NCBI RefSeq assembly: GCF_000473045.1
Contig: NZ_AXAY01000006.1
Coordinates: 124,001 to 188,000 of the forward strand
Reading direction: 5' to 3'
From: Bradyrhizobium sp. WSM3983
GTDB lineage: Bacteria; Pseudomonadota; Alphaproteobacteria; Rhizobiales; Xanthobacteraceae
DNA: 64,000 nucleotides
Shown: positions 8,509 through 17,379 of the stretch, in pieces
Layout of the letters: every line of letters begins with the position of its first letter
How positions within the stretch are numbered: the first letter of the stretch is position 1
The notes under the pieces: model-generated
Database searches by the model: none
What the model was told of the DNA's origin: nothing
Seen by the model: only the letters and a program-made list of their open reading frames with translations
Translations under genes and position numbers: made by a program

Positions 8509-9282
8509 TCAGCAGGTCGCTTTGCCGCAGCGGGCGACGCCGATCTTTTCCTTGAGGCCGTCGAGGCCGACGGCGCCGACCACGATCTGCTTGCCGATCA
8601 CGTAGCTCGGCGTGCCGTTCATGCCCATCGCTTCGGCGAGCTTGAAGTTCTCCTCGATGGTGGCGCGCACCTCAGGGCTCGCGATGTCTTTCTCGATCTT
8701 CGCGGTGTCGAGGCCGGCTTCCTTGGCCGCCTGAAGCGCGCGCGCCTTGTCGGCGGCGCCACGGCCGCCAAGCAGCTTCTGGTGGAAGTCGAGATATTTC
8801 TTGCCGGAGGGATCCTGCATGCGCACGGCGACCGCGACCTGGGCGGCTTCGACCGAGCCCTGGCTCAGCACCGGAAACTCCTTCAGCACGACCTTCAGCT
8901 TGGGATCGGCCTTCATCAGGTCGAGCATGTCGCCCATCGCGCGCTTGCAGTAGCCGCAATTGTAATCGAAGAACTCGACGAAGGTGACGTCGCCGTCCTT
9001 GTTGCCGAGAACGACCTGGCGCGGCGAGTTGAAGATCGCATCCGAGTTTTGCGCGATGCTGGCCTCGTGCTTCTTCGTTTCGGCATCAGCCTGGCGCTTG
9101 CTGAGCTCGGTCATCGCCTCTTCGAGCACCTCGGGATGGCTGACGAGGTAGTTCTTGATGATCGCCTCGATGTCGGTGCGCTGGGCATCCGAGAAACTGT
9201 CGGCCGAAGCCGGTCCCGTTGCGCCGAAGATGGCGAGCGCAAACAGCGCGGGAGCAAGCAGGCGCAGCGAAGGCATTGGCAA
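8509..9282 (-). CDS. DsbA-family periplasmic thiol oxidoreductase
   Basis: A 257-residue thioredoxin-fold protein for the periplasm. Signal peptide with A-S-A cleavage near residue 27, a helical N-terminal segment (about 30-75, as in ScsC/BdbD-type proteins, where it can oligomerise), then the redox centre C109-G-Y-C112 in FFDYNCGYCKR, and the cis-Pro loop GTPSYVIG. CGYC and the helical prefix point to the DsbA/DsbG-like DSBA oxidoreductase branch rather than classical DsbA (CPHC). A second cysteine pair ends the protein (ARCGKATC). Substrates are unknown; it may form or isomerise disulfides. Lies downstream of the bepA-like protease gene on the same strand with a 46-base gap and has its own terminator. 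Confidence 0.9.
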   Translation of the reverse strand: MPMPSLRLLAPALFALAIFGATGPASADSFSDAQRTDIEAIIKNYLVSHPEVLEEAMTELSKRQADAETKKHEASIAQNSDAIFNSPRQVVLGNKDGDVTFVEFFDYNCGYCKRAMGDMLDLMKADPKLKVVLKEFPVLSQGSVEAAQVAVAVRMQDPSGKKYLDFHQKLLGGRGAADKARALQAAKEAGLDTAKIEKDIASPEVRATIEENFKLAEAMGMNGTPSYVIGKQIVVGAVGLDGLKEKIGVARCGKATC

Positions 9283-9328
9283 ATCCTCTTATCCAGAGCA
9301 GGTTTCGAAAACAGATGTCGTGATCAGG

Positions 9329-10732
9329 CTAGTTGCGCGGCGGTTTCGACGCCACGATGTCGTCGGCCTTGACCCATCCGGGCGTGCCGACGGCAAAACG
9401 GGTTTTCGCGCGCGTGGCGAGCTCGCGAGCGGTCTTGTTGTCGCCGCGCAAGTAAGCGGCCTGGGCTGAGGCGAGATCCGCCTCGGCATAGTCTCCCTTC
9501 CGGCCGTAGGCCATCGCGAGTTGCATGTAGCCGAGCGGGGCCTCGGGCTCGCGTGCCACGGCGGCACGGAGGATCCGAATGGCGTCGTCCGTGTAGGCCT
9601 TATTATCGGTTCCAACCAGAGCCTGCCCAAGTAACATCTCGATGAGGGGCGCATTGTTCGAGAGTGCGACCGCCTTGCGCAGGGGGGCAATCGCGTCGGC
9701 GGGCTTGCCGCTCTCCAGCAGGGCCTGGCCGCGGACCTCGTAGAAGTACGGGTTGTTCGGCTGCACCGCGATCAATGCGTCGATCTGGGTGAGGGCGCTG
9801 CGCAGATCGCCGTGCAGATAGGTGCTGATGGCGCGGGCATAGCGCGCCGGCAAGCTGTCATTGGTCAGGGGATAGCGGCGGTACACCAGCTCCGGCCGCT
9901 CCATGAAGGCGGAGATCTTGGCGCGCACCATGTCGTGGCGGAGCTGCAGCGCGGGATCGTCCTTCTTGTCCCAATAGGGGCTGCTACTGGCGAATTCCTG
10001 GAGTGCTGCGACGCGCTCGGCGGGCATCGGGTGCGACTGCAGATAGGGGTCAGCGCCGCGTGCCGCGAACAGGCTCTCGCTGGTGAAGCGCTTGAAGGTC
10101 TCGTACATGCCCTTCGGCGACTGCTGGGTCGCGGTCAGAAATTTCACGCCGGCGCGGTCGGCGTTCTCTTCCTGCTGGCGCTGGTAGGACAACAGCGAGC
10201 GGCGGATCATCTCCTGCGGTCCGGCGATCGCAGCCGCGCCGGCATTGGCGAGCCCGTTATTGCCGCTGCTGGAGCCGCGGCTCGCACCCGCGACGAGCGC
10301 GCCTGCGCCGAGCAGCATGGCGATGATCATCTGGGTCTGGGCATTGGCGAGCTGCTCGCGCAGCTTGGACAGATGGCCGCCGGCCAGATGCCCGGTCTCG
10401 TGCGCGAGCACGCCGATCAGCTGGTTCGGCGTCTCCGACTGCAGGATCGCGCCGAAATTGACGAAGATGCGGCGGCCATCGGCGACGAACGCGTTGAACG
10501 AGCTGTCGTTGATGATCACCATCTGGATGTTCTGCTTCTCCAGACCGGCAACCCGCAGGATCGGGCGCGTATATTCGCGCAACAGCTGCTCGGTTTCGGT
10601 GTCGCGCAGGACCGGCGGTCCGCGGCCCTCCTGCGCCTGCGTCGCCGGGACTGGCAGCAGCGCGATCGCAGCCGCCGTGACGAGGGCGGTAAGGGCGGAG
10701 GCCTTCTTGCGCAATGCGATCTGGAGCAACAT
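9329..10732 (-). CDS. M48 family metalloprotease with TPR repeats (BepA-like)
   Basis: Predicted periplasmic zinc protease/chaperone for outer membrane protein quality control. The 467-residue form starts at 10732 (MLLQIALRKK) with a signal peptide ending near TQAQEG. The catalytic HETGH is at 111-115 within IGVLAHETGHLAGGHLSKL, and the third zinc ligand is the Glu of QEENADRAGVKFL. A C-terminal half of TPR-like helices (about 300-450; YMQLAMAYGRKGDYAEADLAS) follows, as in BepA/YfgC. A longer start at 10801 exists but its extra residues are encoded by a 13-bp tandem repeat and are not signal-like. No clear ribosome site is visible at either start, so the start is less sure than the identity. 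Confidence 0.9.
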   Translation of the reverse strand: MLLQIALRKKASALTALVTAAAIALLPVPATQAQEGRGPPVLRDTETEQLLREYTRPILRVAGLEKQNIQMVIINDSSFNAFVADGRRIFVNFGAILQSETPNQLIGVLAHETGHLAGGHLSKLREQLANAQTQMIIAMLLGAGALVAGASRGSSSGNNGLANAGAAAIAGPQEMIRRSLLSYQRQQEENADRAGVKFLTATQQSPKGMYETFKRFTSESLFAARGADPYLQSHPMPAERVAALQEFASSSPYWDKKDDPALQLRHDMVRAKISAFMERPELVYRRYPLTNDSLPARYARAISTYLHGDLRSALTQIDALIAVQPNNPYFYEVRGQALLESGKPADAIAPLRKAVALSNNAPLIEMLLGQALVGTDNKAYTDDAIRILRAAVAREPEAPLGYMQLAMAYGRKGDYAEADLASAQAAYLRGDNKTARELATRAKTRFAVGTPGWVKADDIVASKPPRN

Positions 10733-10756
10733 CAATCGGTCTGGGTCAAACGGGCT

Positions 10757-10811
10757 TTGCAAGCGGACTTGGCAAGCGGACTTGGCAAGCGGATTTGGCA
10801 AGCGGATTTGG
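10757..10811. repeat. 13-bp tandem repeat upstream of the M48 protease
   Basis: Four direct copies of TTGGCAAGCGGAY (first copy one base short) at 10757-10768, 10769-10781, 10782-10794 and 10795-10807, with a partial fifth. It ends 25 bases before the chosen protease start, so it falls in the leader or promoter region. Copy number may vary between strains. Confidence 0.85.
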
Positions 10812-10961
10812 AATGCAGTCTTTGTGATTGGTTTTGGCGATTGGCGGCGGACCGGATACGCGATATGCCCTTATGAGCCGTATAATGCGGCTAGTCTGGG
10901 GCGTGAAGCGCCCTGTTTCCGGGCCGAACGGACCGGTCCGCCAGCGAAATAGCAGAAATCG

Positions 10962-12149
10962 ATGCACGATGCGACATTGAGGAACCGGGTGGGGCAGTGG
11001 CTCGAGCCCTCCCGCCGCAGTGATGTTCCCCCGTTCATGGTGATGGACGTGATGGCCGCGGCCGCCCGGATCGAGGCGGCCGGCGGCCATGTCATTCACA
11101 TGGAGGTCGGCCAGCCCGCGGCCGGCGCGCCGAAGACTGCGATCGCGGCAGCGCAGGCCGCGCTTTCTGCGGGGCGGATCGACTACACCTCGGCGCTCGG
11201 CATCCCCTCCTTGCGCGAGCGCATTGCGCGGCATTATCGCGATGCATATGGCTGCACCGTCAGCCCGGAGCGAATCGTGGTGACCACGGGTTCCTCGGGC
11301 GGGTTCATCCTCGCTTTCCTGTCGATGTTCGAGCCCGGCGATCGCGTCGCTGTCACGGTGCCGGGCTATCCGCCGTATCGTCATATCCTCACCGCGCTCG
11401 GCTGCGAGCCGGTGCTGATCGAGACCACCAACGAGACACGTCACGCGCTGACCGGCGAGGCGCTGCTCGCCGCCCATCGCAAGGCACCCCTGAAGGGCGT
11501 GCTGGTCGGCAGCCCCGCCAATCCAACGGGAACGATGATGTCCCGGGAGGCGCTCGCTGGCCTCATCGCAGCTTCAGAGGATGCCGGCATCCGCTTCATC
11601 TCCGACGAGATCTATCACGGGCTCGACTATGCGTTTCCGGCCGTGACGGCGGCGGCGCTGTCTGAGCACGCACTCGTGATCAACTCGTTCTCGAAGTATT
11701 TTTGCATGACGGGCTGGCGCGTCGGCTGGATGGTCGTGCCCGAGATACTCGTGCGACCGATCGAGCGGCTTCAGCAGAATCTCTCGATCTCGGTGCCGTC
11801 ATTGTCACAAGTCGCGGCCGAAGCCGCCTTCGATGGCGCGGCCGAGATGGAGGAGATCAAGCATGGCTATCAGGAAAACCGGCGCATTCTGATCGAGGGA
11901 TTGCCCAAAGCGGGCCTCAGCAAGTTTTTGCCGGCGGACGGCGCGTTCTATCTCTATGCCGACGTCTCGGACTTCACCTCGGACAGTTTCGACTTCGCCA
12001 AGCAGATGCTGGAGAAAGCCCACGTTGCGGCAACGCCGGGCGTTGATTTCGATCCGATCCATGGCCGCTCGTTCGTCCGATTTTCCTACGCGCGCTCGGC
12101 CGCGGAGATGCGGGAGGCAGTTGACCGGATCGCTCACTGGCTTAAATAG
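10962..12149 (+). CDS. Pyridoxal-phosphate-dependent class I/II aminotransferase
   Basis: A 395-residue fold-type I aminotransferase. Visible features: MEVGQPAAGAP substrate-side loop (about 47-57), TTGSSGGFILAFL (108-120) for phosphate binding, PANPTGTMMS with the conserved Asn-Pro-x-Gly, SDEIYHGLDY with the Asp and Tyr that contact the ring, and the Schiff-base lysine Lys245 in NSFSKYFCMTGWRVGW. The final Arg for the substrate carboxylate is in FVRFSYA. The family is AspC/PatA-like; the exact amino acid cannot be read off. bioY begins 33 bases after its stop, so the two may share a transcript. Confidence 0.9.
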   Translation: MHDATLRNRVGQWLEPSRRSDVPPFMVMDVMAAAARIEAAGGHVIHMEVGQPAAGAPKTAIAAAQAALSAGRIDYTSALGIPSLRERIARHYRDAYGCTVSPERIVVTTGSSGGFILAFLSMFEPGDRVAVTVPGYPPYRHILTALGCEPVLIETTNETRHALTGEALLAAHRKAPLKGVLVGSPANPTGTMMSREALAGLIAASEDAGIRFISDEIYHGLDYAFPAVTAAALSEHALVINSFSKYFCMTGWRVGWMVVPEILVRPIERLQQNLSISVPSLSQVAAEAAFDGAAEMEEIKHGYQENRRILIEGLPKAGLSKFLPADGAFYLYADVSDFTSDSFDFAKQMLEKAHVAATPGVDFDPIHGRSFVRFSYARSAAEMREAVDRIAHWLK

Positions 12150-12182
12150 CCGCCAGTTTCGAACAGCCTTCCGGAGTGCATC

Positions 12183-12788
12183 TTGTCTGACCGAACCGTA
12201 CAGTCCGCCGCCGCGCGGCATTCTCCTCTCGCCGCCTTGTTGTGGCCGACCCGACCGGGTGAGACCGTAGGCAGCTTGCGCGCATTCGTGCTGGTCGCGC
12301 TTGGCACCGCGTTGATGGCGCTATCCGCCAAGGTGAATCTGCCGCTGCCCTACGTGCCCATGACCCTGCAGAGCATGGTCGTGCTGATGATCGGCGCGGC
12401 CTATGGTTGGCGCCTTGGCAGCGCAACCATGATCGCCTACCTCGCTGAAGGCGCGATGGGGCTACCGGTGTTTGCCGGTCCGGTCGGCGGACTTGCGCCG
12501 CTGGTCGGCCCGACCGCCGGCTATCTGTTCGGCTTCGTCGCCGCGGCTTTCGTCACCGGCTGGCTCGCCGAGCGCGGCTGGGATCGCAGCGTGGGTCTGC
12601 TGTTTGTGGCGATGGCCGTCGGCCATGTCGTCATTTTCGTCGGCGGGTTCGGCTGGCTGGCCTTCGGCCTTGGTGCCGCCAAGGCTTGGCAGGTTGGCGT
12701 CGCGCCGTTTATAGCGGCATCTCTCGTCAAGAACGCGCTGGGTGCGACCCTGATGCCGGCGGCACGCCGGATCATCGATCGCCGGTAA
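12183..12788 (+). CDS. bioY: BioY biotin transporter S component
   Basis: Membrane substrate-capture subunit of an ECF-type biotin uptake system. The 201 residues hold about six hydrophobic helices; family marks are LPYVPMTLQSMVV, GAMGLPVFAG and GPTAGYLFGF. The start used is TTG at 12183, preceded by CGGAG at a 7-base distance; there is no better ATG before the first helix. No bioM/bioN ATPase or T component is adjacent, so it either works alone, as reported for some BioY proteins, or uses a shared energising module elsewhere. Biotin supply fits the nearby accB/accC, but no physical linkage is implied. Confidence 0.93.
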   Translation: MSDRTVQSAAARHSPLAALLWPTRPGETVGSLRAFVLVALGTALMALSAKVNLPLPYVPMTLQSMVVLMIGAAYGWRLGSATMIAYLAEGAMGLPVFAGPVGGLAPLVGPTAGYLFGFVAAAFVTGWLAERGWDRSVGLLFVAMAVGHVVIFVGGFGWLAFGLGAAKAWQVGVAPFIAASLVKNALGATLMPAARRIIDRR

Positions 12789-12872
12789 AGCGCGCAAGTC
12801 CGAGCAGTTCCAATTGACAGGGCCGGCCAAGTTGATCTTGGCTGGCTCTAAATTTTGAGGGGGAGTGAAACA

Positions 12873-14207
12873 ATGACAACGACAACGATGGCGGGGGCGC
12901 CGGCCGCACCGAGCGCGGCCAAGCCGTGGTATAAAATTCTCTACGTCCAGGTGCTGATTGCCATCGTGCTCGGCGCGATCGTCGGCTGGCTCTGGCCGAC
13001 GGTTGCCACCAACGAATGGATCAAGGCGCTCGGCGACGGCTTCATCAAGCTGATCAAGATGGTGATCGCCCCGATCATCTTCTGCACCGTGGTCTCCGGC
13101 ATCGCCCACATCCAGGATGCCAAGAAGGTCGGACGCATCGGCGTCAAGGCGCTGGTCTATTTCGAAATCGTCTCCACCTTCGCGCTCGTCATCGGCCTCA
13201 TCATCGGCAACGTCGTCAAGCCGGGCGCAGGCTTCGGCAATGCCGCCGCCAACGCGCAAGCGGTCGCCAATTACGCCAAGCAGGCCGAGGGTCAGAAGTC
13301 GGTCGACTTCATCCTGCACATCATTCCCGACACCGTGGTCGGCGCCTTCGCGCAAGGCGAGATCCTGCAGGTGCTGCTGTTCTCGGTGCTGTTCGGCTTT
13401 GCCATCATGGGGCTCGGCGAGCGCGGCCACGTGATCCGCAGCTTCATCGACGACGCCGCGCACGCGGTGTTCGGCGTCATTTCGATCGTGATGCGCGCGG
13501 CGCCGCTTGGTGCGTTCGGCGCGATGGCCTACACCATCGGCAAGTTCGGCACCGGTGCGATCCTCAATTTGATGGGCCTGATCGCGACGTTCTACCTGAC
13601 CTCGGCACTGTTCGTGATCGTGGTGCTCGGCACCATCGCGCGCTTTGCAGGGTTCTCGATCTTCAAGTTCCTCGCCTACATCAAGGACGAGCTGCTGATC
13701 GTGCTCGGCACTTCGTCGTCGGAAAGCGCGCTGCCGTCCTTGATGGAGAAGCTGGAACGTCTCGGCTGCTCGAAGTCGGTGGTCGGCCTCGTGGTGCCCA
13801 CGGGTTATTCGTTCAACCTCGACGGCACCAACATCTACATGACGCTGGCGACCCTGTTCATCGCGCAGGCGCTCGGCTTCGATCTCACCTTCGGCCAGCA
13901 GCTCACGATCCTGGTCGTGGCGATGCTGACCTCGAAGGGCGCCTCCGGCATCACCGGCGCAGGCTTCATCACGCTGGCGGCGACGCTGGCCGTGGTCGAT
14001 CCGCGGCTGGTGCCGGGCATGGCGATCGTGCTCGGCATCGACAAGTTCATGAGCGAATGCCGCGCGCTGACCAATCTCTGCGGCAACGGCGTGGCCTGCG
14101 TGATCGTCGCCTGGTGGGAGGGCGAGCTCGATCGCGACAAGCTCAATGCGCTGCTGAGCCGGCAGATCGATCCGACGGACATGGAAACTGCTGTCACGAC
14201 GGACTGA
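12873..14207 (+). CDS. dctA: C4-dicarboxylate:cation symporter
   Basis: Imports succinate, malate and fumarate; essential for symbiotic nitrogen fixation in rhizobia. The 444-residue length matches DctA. Family marks: the Ser-rich reentrant loop [50 protein letters not shown] and [13 protein letters not shown]. About eight membrane helices plus two hairpins are expected. The ATG at 12873 is chosen since a GAGGGGGAGTG ribosome site precedes it; the frame is open slightly upstream. No dctB/dctD regulators are next to it. A bidirectional stem-loop follows the stop. Confidence 0.94.
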   Translation: MTTTTMAGAPAAPSAAKPWYKILYVQVLIAIVLGAIVGWLWPTVATNEWIKALGDGFIKLIKMVIAPIIFCTVVSGIAHIQDAKKVGRIGVKALVYFEIVSTFALVIGLIIGNVVKPGAGFGNAAANAQAVANYAKQAEGQKSVDFILHIIPDTVVGAFAQGEILQVLLFSVLFGFAIMGLGERGHVIRSFIDDAAHAVFGVISIVMRAAPLGAFGAMAYTIGKFGTGAILNLMGLIATFYLTSALFVIVVLGTIARFAGFSIFKFLAYIKDELLIVLGTSSSESALPSLMEKLERLGCSKSVVGLVVPTGYSFNLDGTNIYMTLATLFIAQALGFDLTFGQQLTILVVAMLTSKGASGITGAGFITLAATLAVVDPRLVPGMAIVLGIDKFMSECRALTNLCGNGVACVIVAWWEGELDRDKLNALLSRQIDPTDMETAVTTD

Positions 14208-14213
14208 TCTGCC

Positions 14214-14240
14214 ACCTGGCGGCGCAATCCGCCGTCAGGT
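14214..14240. terminator. Bidirectional hairpin between dctA and epimerase
   Basis: An 11-bp stem (14214-14224 with 14230-14240, one G-U pair) with a 5-base loop, 6 bases after the dctA stop. It overlaps the stop codon of the convergent epimerase gene and is followed by TCTTG on the plus strand. T tracts are weak on both sides. Confidence 0.6.
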
Positions 14241-15113
14241 CTTGAAGTAATAGGGCTGGTCGAGATCCTCGATCAGCCCGATTTCTTTTGGCGTCCAGCC
14301 GAGCAAGGCGCGCGTCTTTGCACTCGACGTCGGCACATCGACGCCGGCGAACTGTGCGAACCAGCCGAAATGCTCGGCCGCTTCGTCCTGCGACTTCGAG
14401 ACCACGGGTACGCCGAGCCTTTTGCCGATCACTTCCGCGATCGACTTGAACGGGATGCCTTCCTCCGCAATCGCGTGATAGCACGGCGCGGTCGCGCCTT
14501 GCTCGAGCGCGAGGCGATAAACGCGGGCGGCATCGATGCGGTGCCCGGCCGGCCAGCGGTTCATGCCGTCGCCGATATAAGCTGCCACGCCTCTCTCGCG
14601 CGCGAGGTTGATCAGGATCGGCACAAAACCGTGGTCGCCTTCGCCATGCGTCGTCGGCGGCAGACGGACCACGGCGGCCCGGACGCCGGCCAGCGAGAGC
14701 GCGGTCGATTCCGACACGCGTGGGAAGCCGTGTGCCGACTCGTCATCCTCGGTGGCGAGGCGCCCCGGCGCGAGCAGTGCCACGCCGGAAGTGACGATGA
14801 GCGGACGCTCGGAGCCCTTGAGCTCCTCGCCGAGCGCGAGGATGGCGCGGCGGTCAAGCTCGCAATTGTCCAAAAATTTCGAGAAGTCGTGGTTGAAGCC
14901 GAGGTGGAGTACGCCGTCGGAGCCGGCGGCGCCGCTGCGCAGGGAGGCGTGGTCCTCCAGCGAGCCGCGATGGACCGCGGCGCCCATCGCGGTGAGGGCG
15001 GCTGCGCCGGCGTCGGACCTAGCGAGGCCGGTGACGCTATGGCCGGCGGCGATCAGGTCGGCAACGACGGCGGAGCCGACGAAGCCGGTGGCGCCAGTGA
15101 CGAATACACGCAT
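14235..15113 (-). CDS. NAD(P)-dependent epimerase/SDR family protein
   Basis: A 292-residue extended-type short-chain dehydrogenase. The N-terminal Rossmann motif is [13 protein letters not shown], with LARSD after strand 2. The usual YxxxK catalytic pair is not obvious: the segment after [11 protein letters not shown] has no clear Tyr-x-x-x-Lys, so it may be an atypical reductase or NmrA-like binder. The C-terminal half includes [22 protein letters not shown], typical of SDR-a34-like sugar epimerase homologues. Start at 15113 has a GGAGAG ribosome site. It is transcribed away from the XRE regulator gene and is a likely target of it. Confidence 0.82.
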   Translation of the reverse strand: MRVFVTGATGFVGSAVVADLIAAGHSVTGLARSDAGAAALTAMGAAVHRGSLEDHASLRSGAAGSDGVLHLGFNHDFSKFLDNCELDRRAILALGEELKGSERPLIVTSGVALLAPGRLATEDDESAHGFPRVSESTALSLAGVRAAVVRLPPTTHGEGDHGFVPILINLARERGVAAYIGDGMNRWPAGHRIDAARVYRLALEQGATAPCYHAIAEEGIPFKSIAEVIGKRLGVPVVSKSQDEAAEHFGWFAQFAGVDVPTSSAKTRALLGWTPKEIGLIEDLDQPYYFKT

Positions 15114-15157
15114 GAGCAGCTCTCCAGTGTTGGTGGAAAGCAGCATCCGCGCCATAG

Positions 15158-15192
15158 TTATCCGGGTAAAGTAGTGACATTATCAGGGTATA
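15158..15192. promoter_or_regulatory. Direct-repeat operator between epimerase and XRE regulator
   Basis: TTATCCGGGTAAA (15158-15170) and TTATCAGGGTATA (15180-15192) are near-identical 13-mers spaced 22 bases start to start, about two helical turns. They lie in the 91-base divergent gap, 13-46 bases from the regulator start, as expected for an autoregulatory operator. Confidence 0.5.
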
Positions 15193-15204
15193 ATAGCTAA
15201 CAGG

Positions 15205-16038
15205 ATGAGCGAGACCACCAGCGAAAATCTGCTCGGGATCTATTTGAAGGATCGCCGTACCCGGCTCGACGCGGCCGCCTTCGGCTTTGGCGGCAGCCGC
15301 AGGCGCACCCCGGGGCTGCGGCGTGAAGAGGTGGCGCAGCGGGCCAATATCAGCCCGACCTGGTACACGTGGCTGGAGCAGGGTCGGGGCGGCGCACCGT
15401 CGGCCGACGTGCTCGACCGCATCGCCGGAGCGCTGATGCTGACCGATGTCGAGCGCGAGCATCTGTTCCTGATCGGGCTCGGCCGTCCGCCCGAGGTCCG
15501 TTACCAGGCAAGCCAAGGTGTATCGCCGCGGCTTCAGCGCGTGCTCGATGCACTTGAGACCAGCCCCGCCATCATCAGGACTGCGATCTGGGACGTCGTC
15601 GCCTGGAACCGGGCGGCCACGCTCGTGCTGACCGACTATTCAAAATTCCCGCCGGAACGGCGCAACATCCTGCGTCTGATCTTCAGTGAGCCCAATGTGC
15701 GCGCCGCGCAATATGATTGGGACAGCGTTGCCCGCTTCGTGGTCGCGGCGTTCCGGGCGGATGCGGCGCGCGCCGGCGCGGTCTCCCATGTCGCCGAGTT
15801 CGTCGACGAGATGTGCCGTCTCAGTCCCGAATTCGCGAAGCTGTGGGCCGACAACGACGTCCGAAGCTACGGCGAGGGCGTCAAGCGTCTGCGCCATCCC
15901 GTGCTCGGCCCGATCGCGTTCGAATATTCGGCCTTCTCGGTCGACGGCCGGCCCGATCTCGGCATGGTCGTCTACAACCCCGCGACGCCGGAGGATGCGC
16001 AGTGCATCAAGGCCGTTCTGGCCACGCGAGTCGACTGA
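15205..16038 (+). CDS. XRE-type regulator with MmyB-like ligand domain
   Basis: A 277-residue transcription regulator. Residues about 8-85 are a helix-turn-helix (TPGLRREEVAQRANISPTWY, TWLEQGRG, and so on) of the style found in actinobacterial and proteobacterial MmyB-like regulators; residues about 105-275 form the MmyB-like ligand-binding domain (AWNRAATLVLTDYSKFPPERRN, and HPVLGPIAFEYSAFSVDGRPDL). This family commonly controls a divergent oxidoreductase gene, matching the epimerase here. The ligand, perhaps a fatty acid-like or aromatic molecule, is unknown. Confidence 0.9.
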   Translation: MSETTSENLLGIYLKDRRTRLDAAAFGFGGSRRRTPGLRREEVAQRANISPTWYTWLEQGRGGAPSADVLDRIAGALMLTDVEREHLFLIGLGRPPEVRYQASQGVSPRLQRVLDALETSPAIIRTAIWDVVAWNRAATLVLTDYSKFPPERRNILRLIFSEPNVRAAQYDWDSVARFVVAAFRADAARAGAVSHVAEFVDEMCRLSPEFAKLWADNDVRSYGEGVKRLRHPVLGPIAFEYSAFSVDGRPDLGMVVYNPATPEDAQCIKAVLATRVD

Positions 16039-16082
16039 CGGATGATCCGTTGACGGCGGCGCTCGCGGTGCTTAGCGGAGAG

Positions 16083-17315
16083 CTAGAACCGCTCCGGCCG
16101 GTACGGCGTTGGATCGATCGACGGCGTCTCGCCGTTCATCATCTCTGCGAGCAGGCGTCCGGTGGCGGGGCCGAGCGTAAAACCCTGGTGGCCGTGGCCG
16201 AAATTCATCCAGAGGCCGGGATGCCGCGGGGCACGGCCGAGCACGGGCACCATGTCGGGTGTGCACGGTCGGGTGCCGAACCATGGCTCCGGTTCGGCGC
16301 GCTTGCCGAGATCGATCAGCTCGCGTGCCGAGGCTTCGGCACTGGCGAGTTGCACCGGCGTGGCCAAAGCATCCGGCCCCGTCAGCTCCGCGCCTGTGGT
16401 GATACGGATGCCCTTGGCCATCGGACCCATGGCATAGCCGCTGCCCTTGTCGACCAGCGGAAGGTCGAGCGAGGCGCCGCCGCTGTAATGCATGTGGTAG
16501 CCGCGCTTGCGCACCAGGGGAATCCGATAGCCGAACTTGTGCAAGAGATCCGGCGACCACGGCCCGAGGGTCACGACGGCGTTGGCGGCATCGATGCGGC
16601 CATTGTCGGTGTCGACCGACCATCCGGTCGCGGTCTGCTGCAGCGACTGCGCATCGCCGAGCGCGATGGTGCCGCCGAGGCGCTCGAACAGATCGGCGTA
16701 GGCGGTGACCAGGGCGCCGGGATCGGACACGGTCCAGGTGTCGAGCCAATGGATCGCACCGGGAAGGTCGTCGCGCAGGATCGGCTCTGCCTTGGTCAGC
16801 TCGCTGCCCGAGAGCACGCGAAAATTCACGCCGAACTCGCGGCGGTCTTCCTCCGCGGTCTTGATCGCGAGATCGAACGAGGCGGGGTCGCGATGCAGCA
16901 CGCGATAGCCGGCCCGGCGGATCAGATTGTCGGCATGGGCTTCGCGGATGAGGATGTCGTGCTCGGGCGTCGCATAGGCGATCAGGCGCGACCAGGCCTC
17001 GATCGCTTCGCGATGCCGCTTCGGTGCCGAATGCCACCAATAGCGGAGCAGGGGCTCGACATGGCGATGCAGCGAGGACAAGCTGTAGCGCACGTCGTTG
17101 GTGCGACCGGTCGCGATCTTCACGAGCGAGGCGAGATCGCGCGGCATCGGATAGGGCCGTACCGCCTCTGCCTGGATCATCCCGGCGTTGCCGTAGCTGG
17201 TCTCGCGGCCCGGCTCCCTGCGGTCGACGAGCGCGACGGTCCAGCCGCGCTGCTTCAGATGCAAGGCGGCACTCACCCCTACCATCCCGCCGCCGAGAAC
17301 GATTGCGCTTTGCAT
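16083..17315 (-). CDS. FAD-dependent D-amino-acid dehydrogenase-like oxidoreductase
   Basis: A 410-residue DAO-fold flavoprotein. GGGMVGVSAALHLKQRG near the start binds the FAD ADP moiety; a C-terminal G-H-G-H-Q-G-F-T-L-G-P block is typical of DadA. Start chosen at 17315 (MQSAIVLGG); the frame is open six codons further. It is DadA-like by length and both ends, oxidising D-amino acids to keto acids at the inner membrane, but related enzymes act on glycine, proline or hydroxyproline, so substrate is open. It begins 22 bases after the strong terminator that follows rne and needs its own promoter. Confidence 0.88.
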   Translation of the reverse strand: MQSAIVLGGGMVGVSAALHLKQRGWTVALVDRREPGRETSYGNAGMIQAEAVRPYPMPRDLASLVKIATGRTNDVRYSLSSLHRHVEPLLRYWWHSAPKRHREAIEAWSRLIAYATPEHDILIREAHADNLIRRAGYRVLHRDPASFDLAIKTAEEDRREFGVNFRVLSGSELTKAEPILRDDLPGAIHWLDTWTVSDPGALVTAYADLFERLGGTIALGDAQSLQQTATGWSVDTDNGRIDAANAVVTLGPWSPDLLHKFGYRIPLVRKRGYHMHYSGGASLDLPLVDKGSGYAMGPMAKGIRITTGAELTGPDALATPVQLASAEASARELIDLGKRAEPEPWFGTRPCTPDMVPVLGRAPRHPGLWMNFGHGHQGFTLGPATGRLLAEMMNGETPSIDPTPYRPERF

Positions 17316-17336
17316 TGGATCTGACCTCGCCAAATC

Positions 17337-17364
17337 AAAACCGCCCGGCTTGGCCGGGCGGTTT
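17337..17364 (-). terminator. Strong terminator after rne
   Basis: Perfect 12-bp stem AAACCGCCCGGC/GCCGGGCGGTTT (17338-17349 with 17353-17364) and 3-base loop. On the minus strand it ends in TTTTGATTT, 15 bases past the rne stop. The A/T ends make it work in both directions. Confidence 0.88.
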
Positions 17365-17379
17365 CATCTGGATTTCGTT

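Noticed and set aside
10757..10811. 13-bp repeats as an array or origin iterons
   Set aside because: Too few copies, no spacers, no replication gene nearby; kept only as a tandem repeat.
15717..17324. Long plus-strand open frame of 535 codons over the dadA-like gene
   Set aside because: Antisense shadow of a well-supported minus-strand flavoprotein; it results from high GC and has no family motifs or ribosome site.
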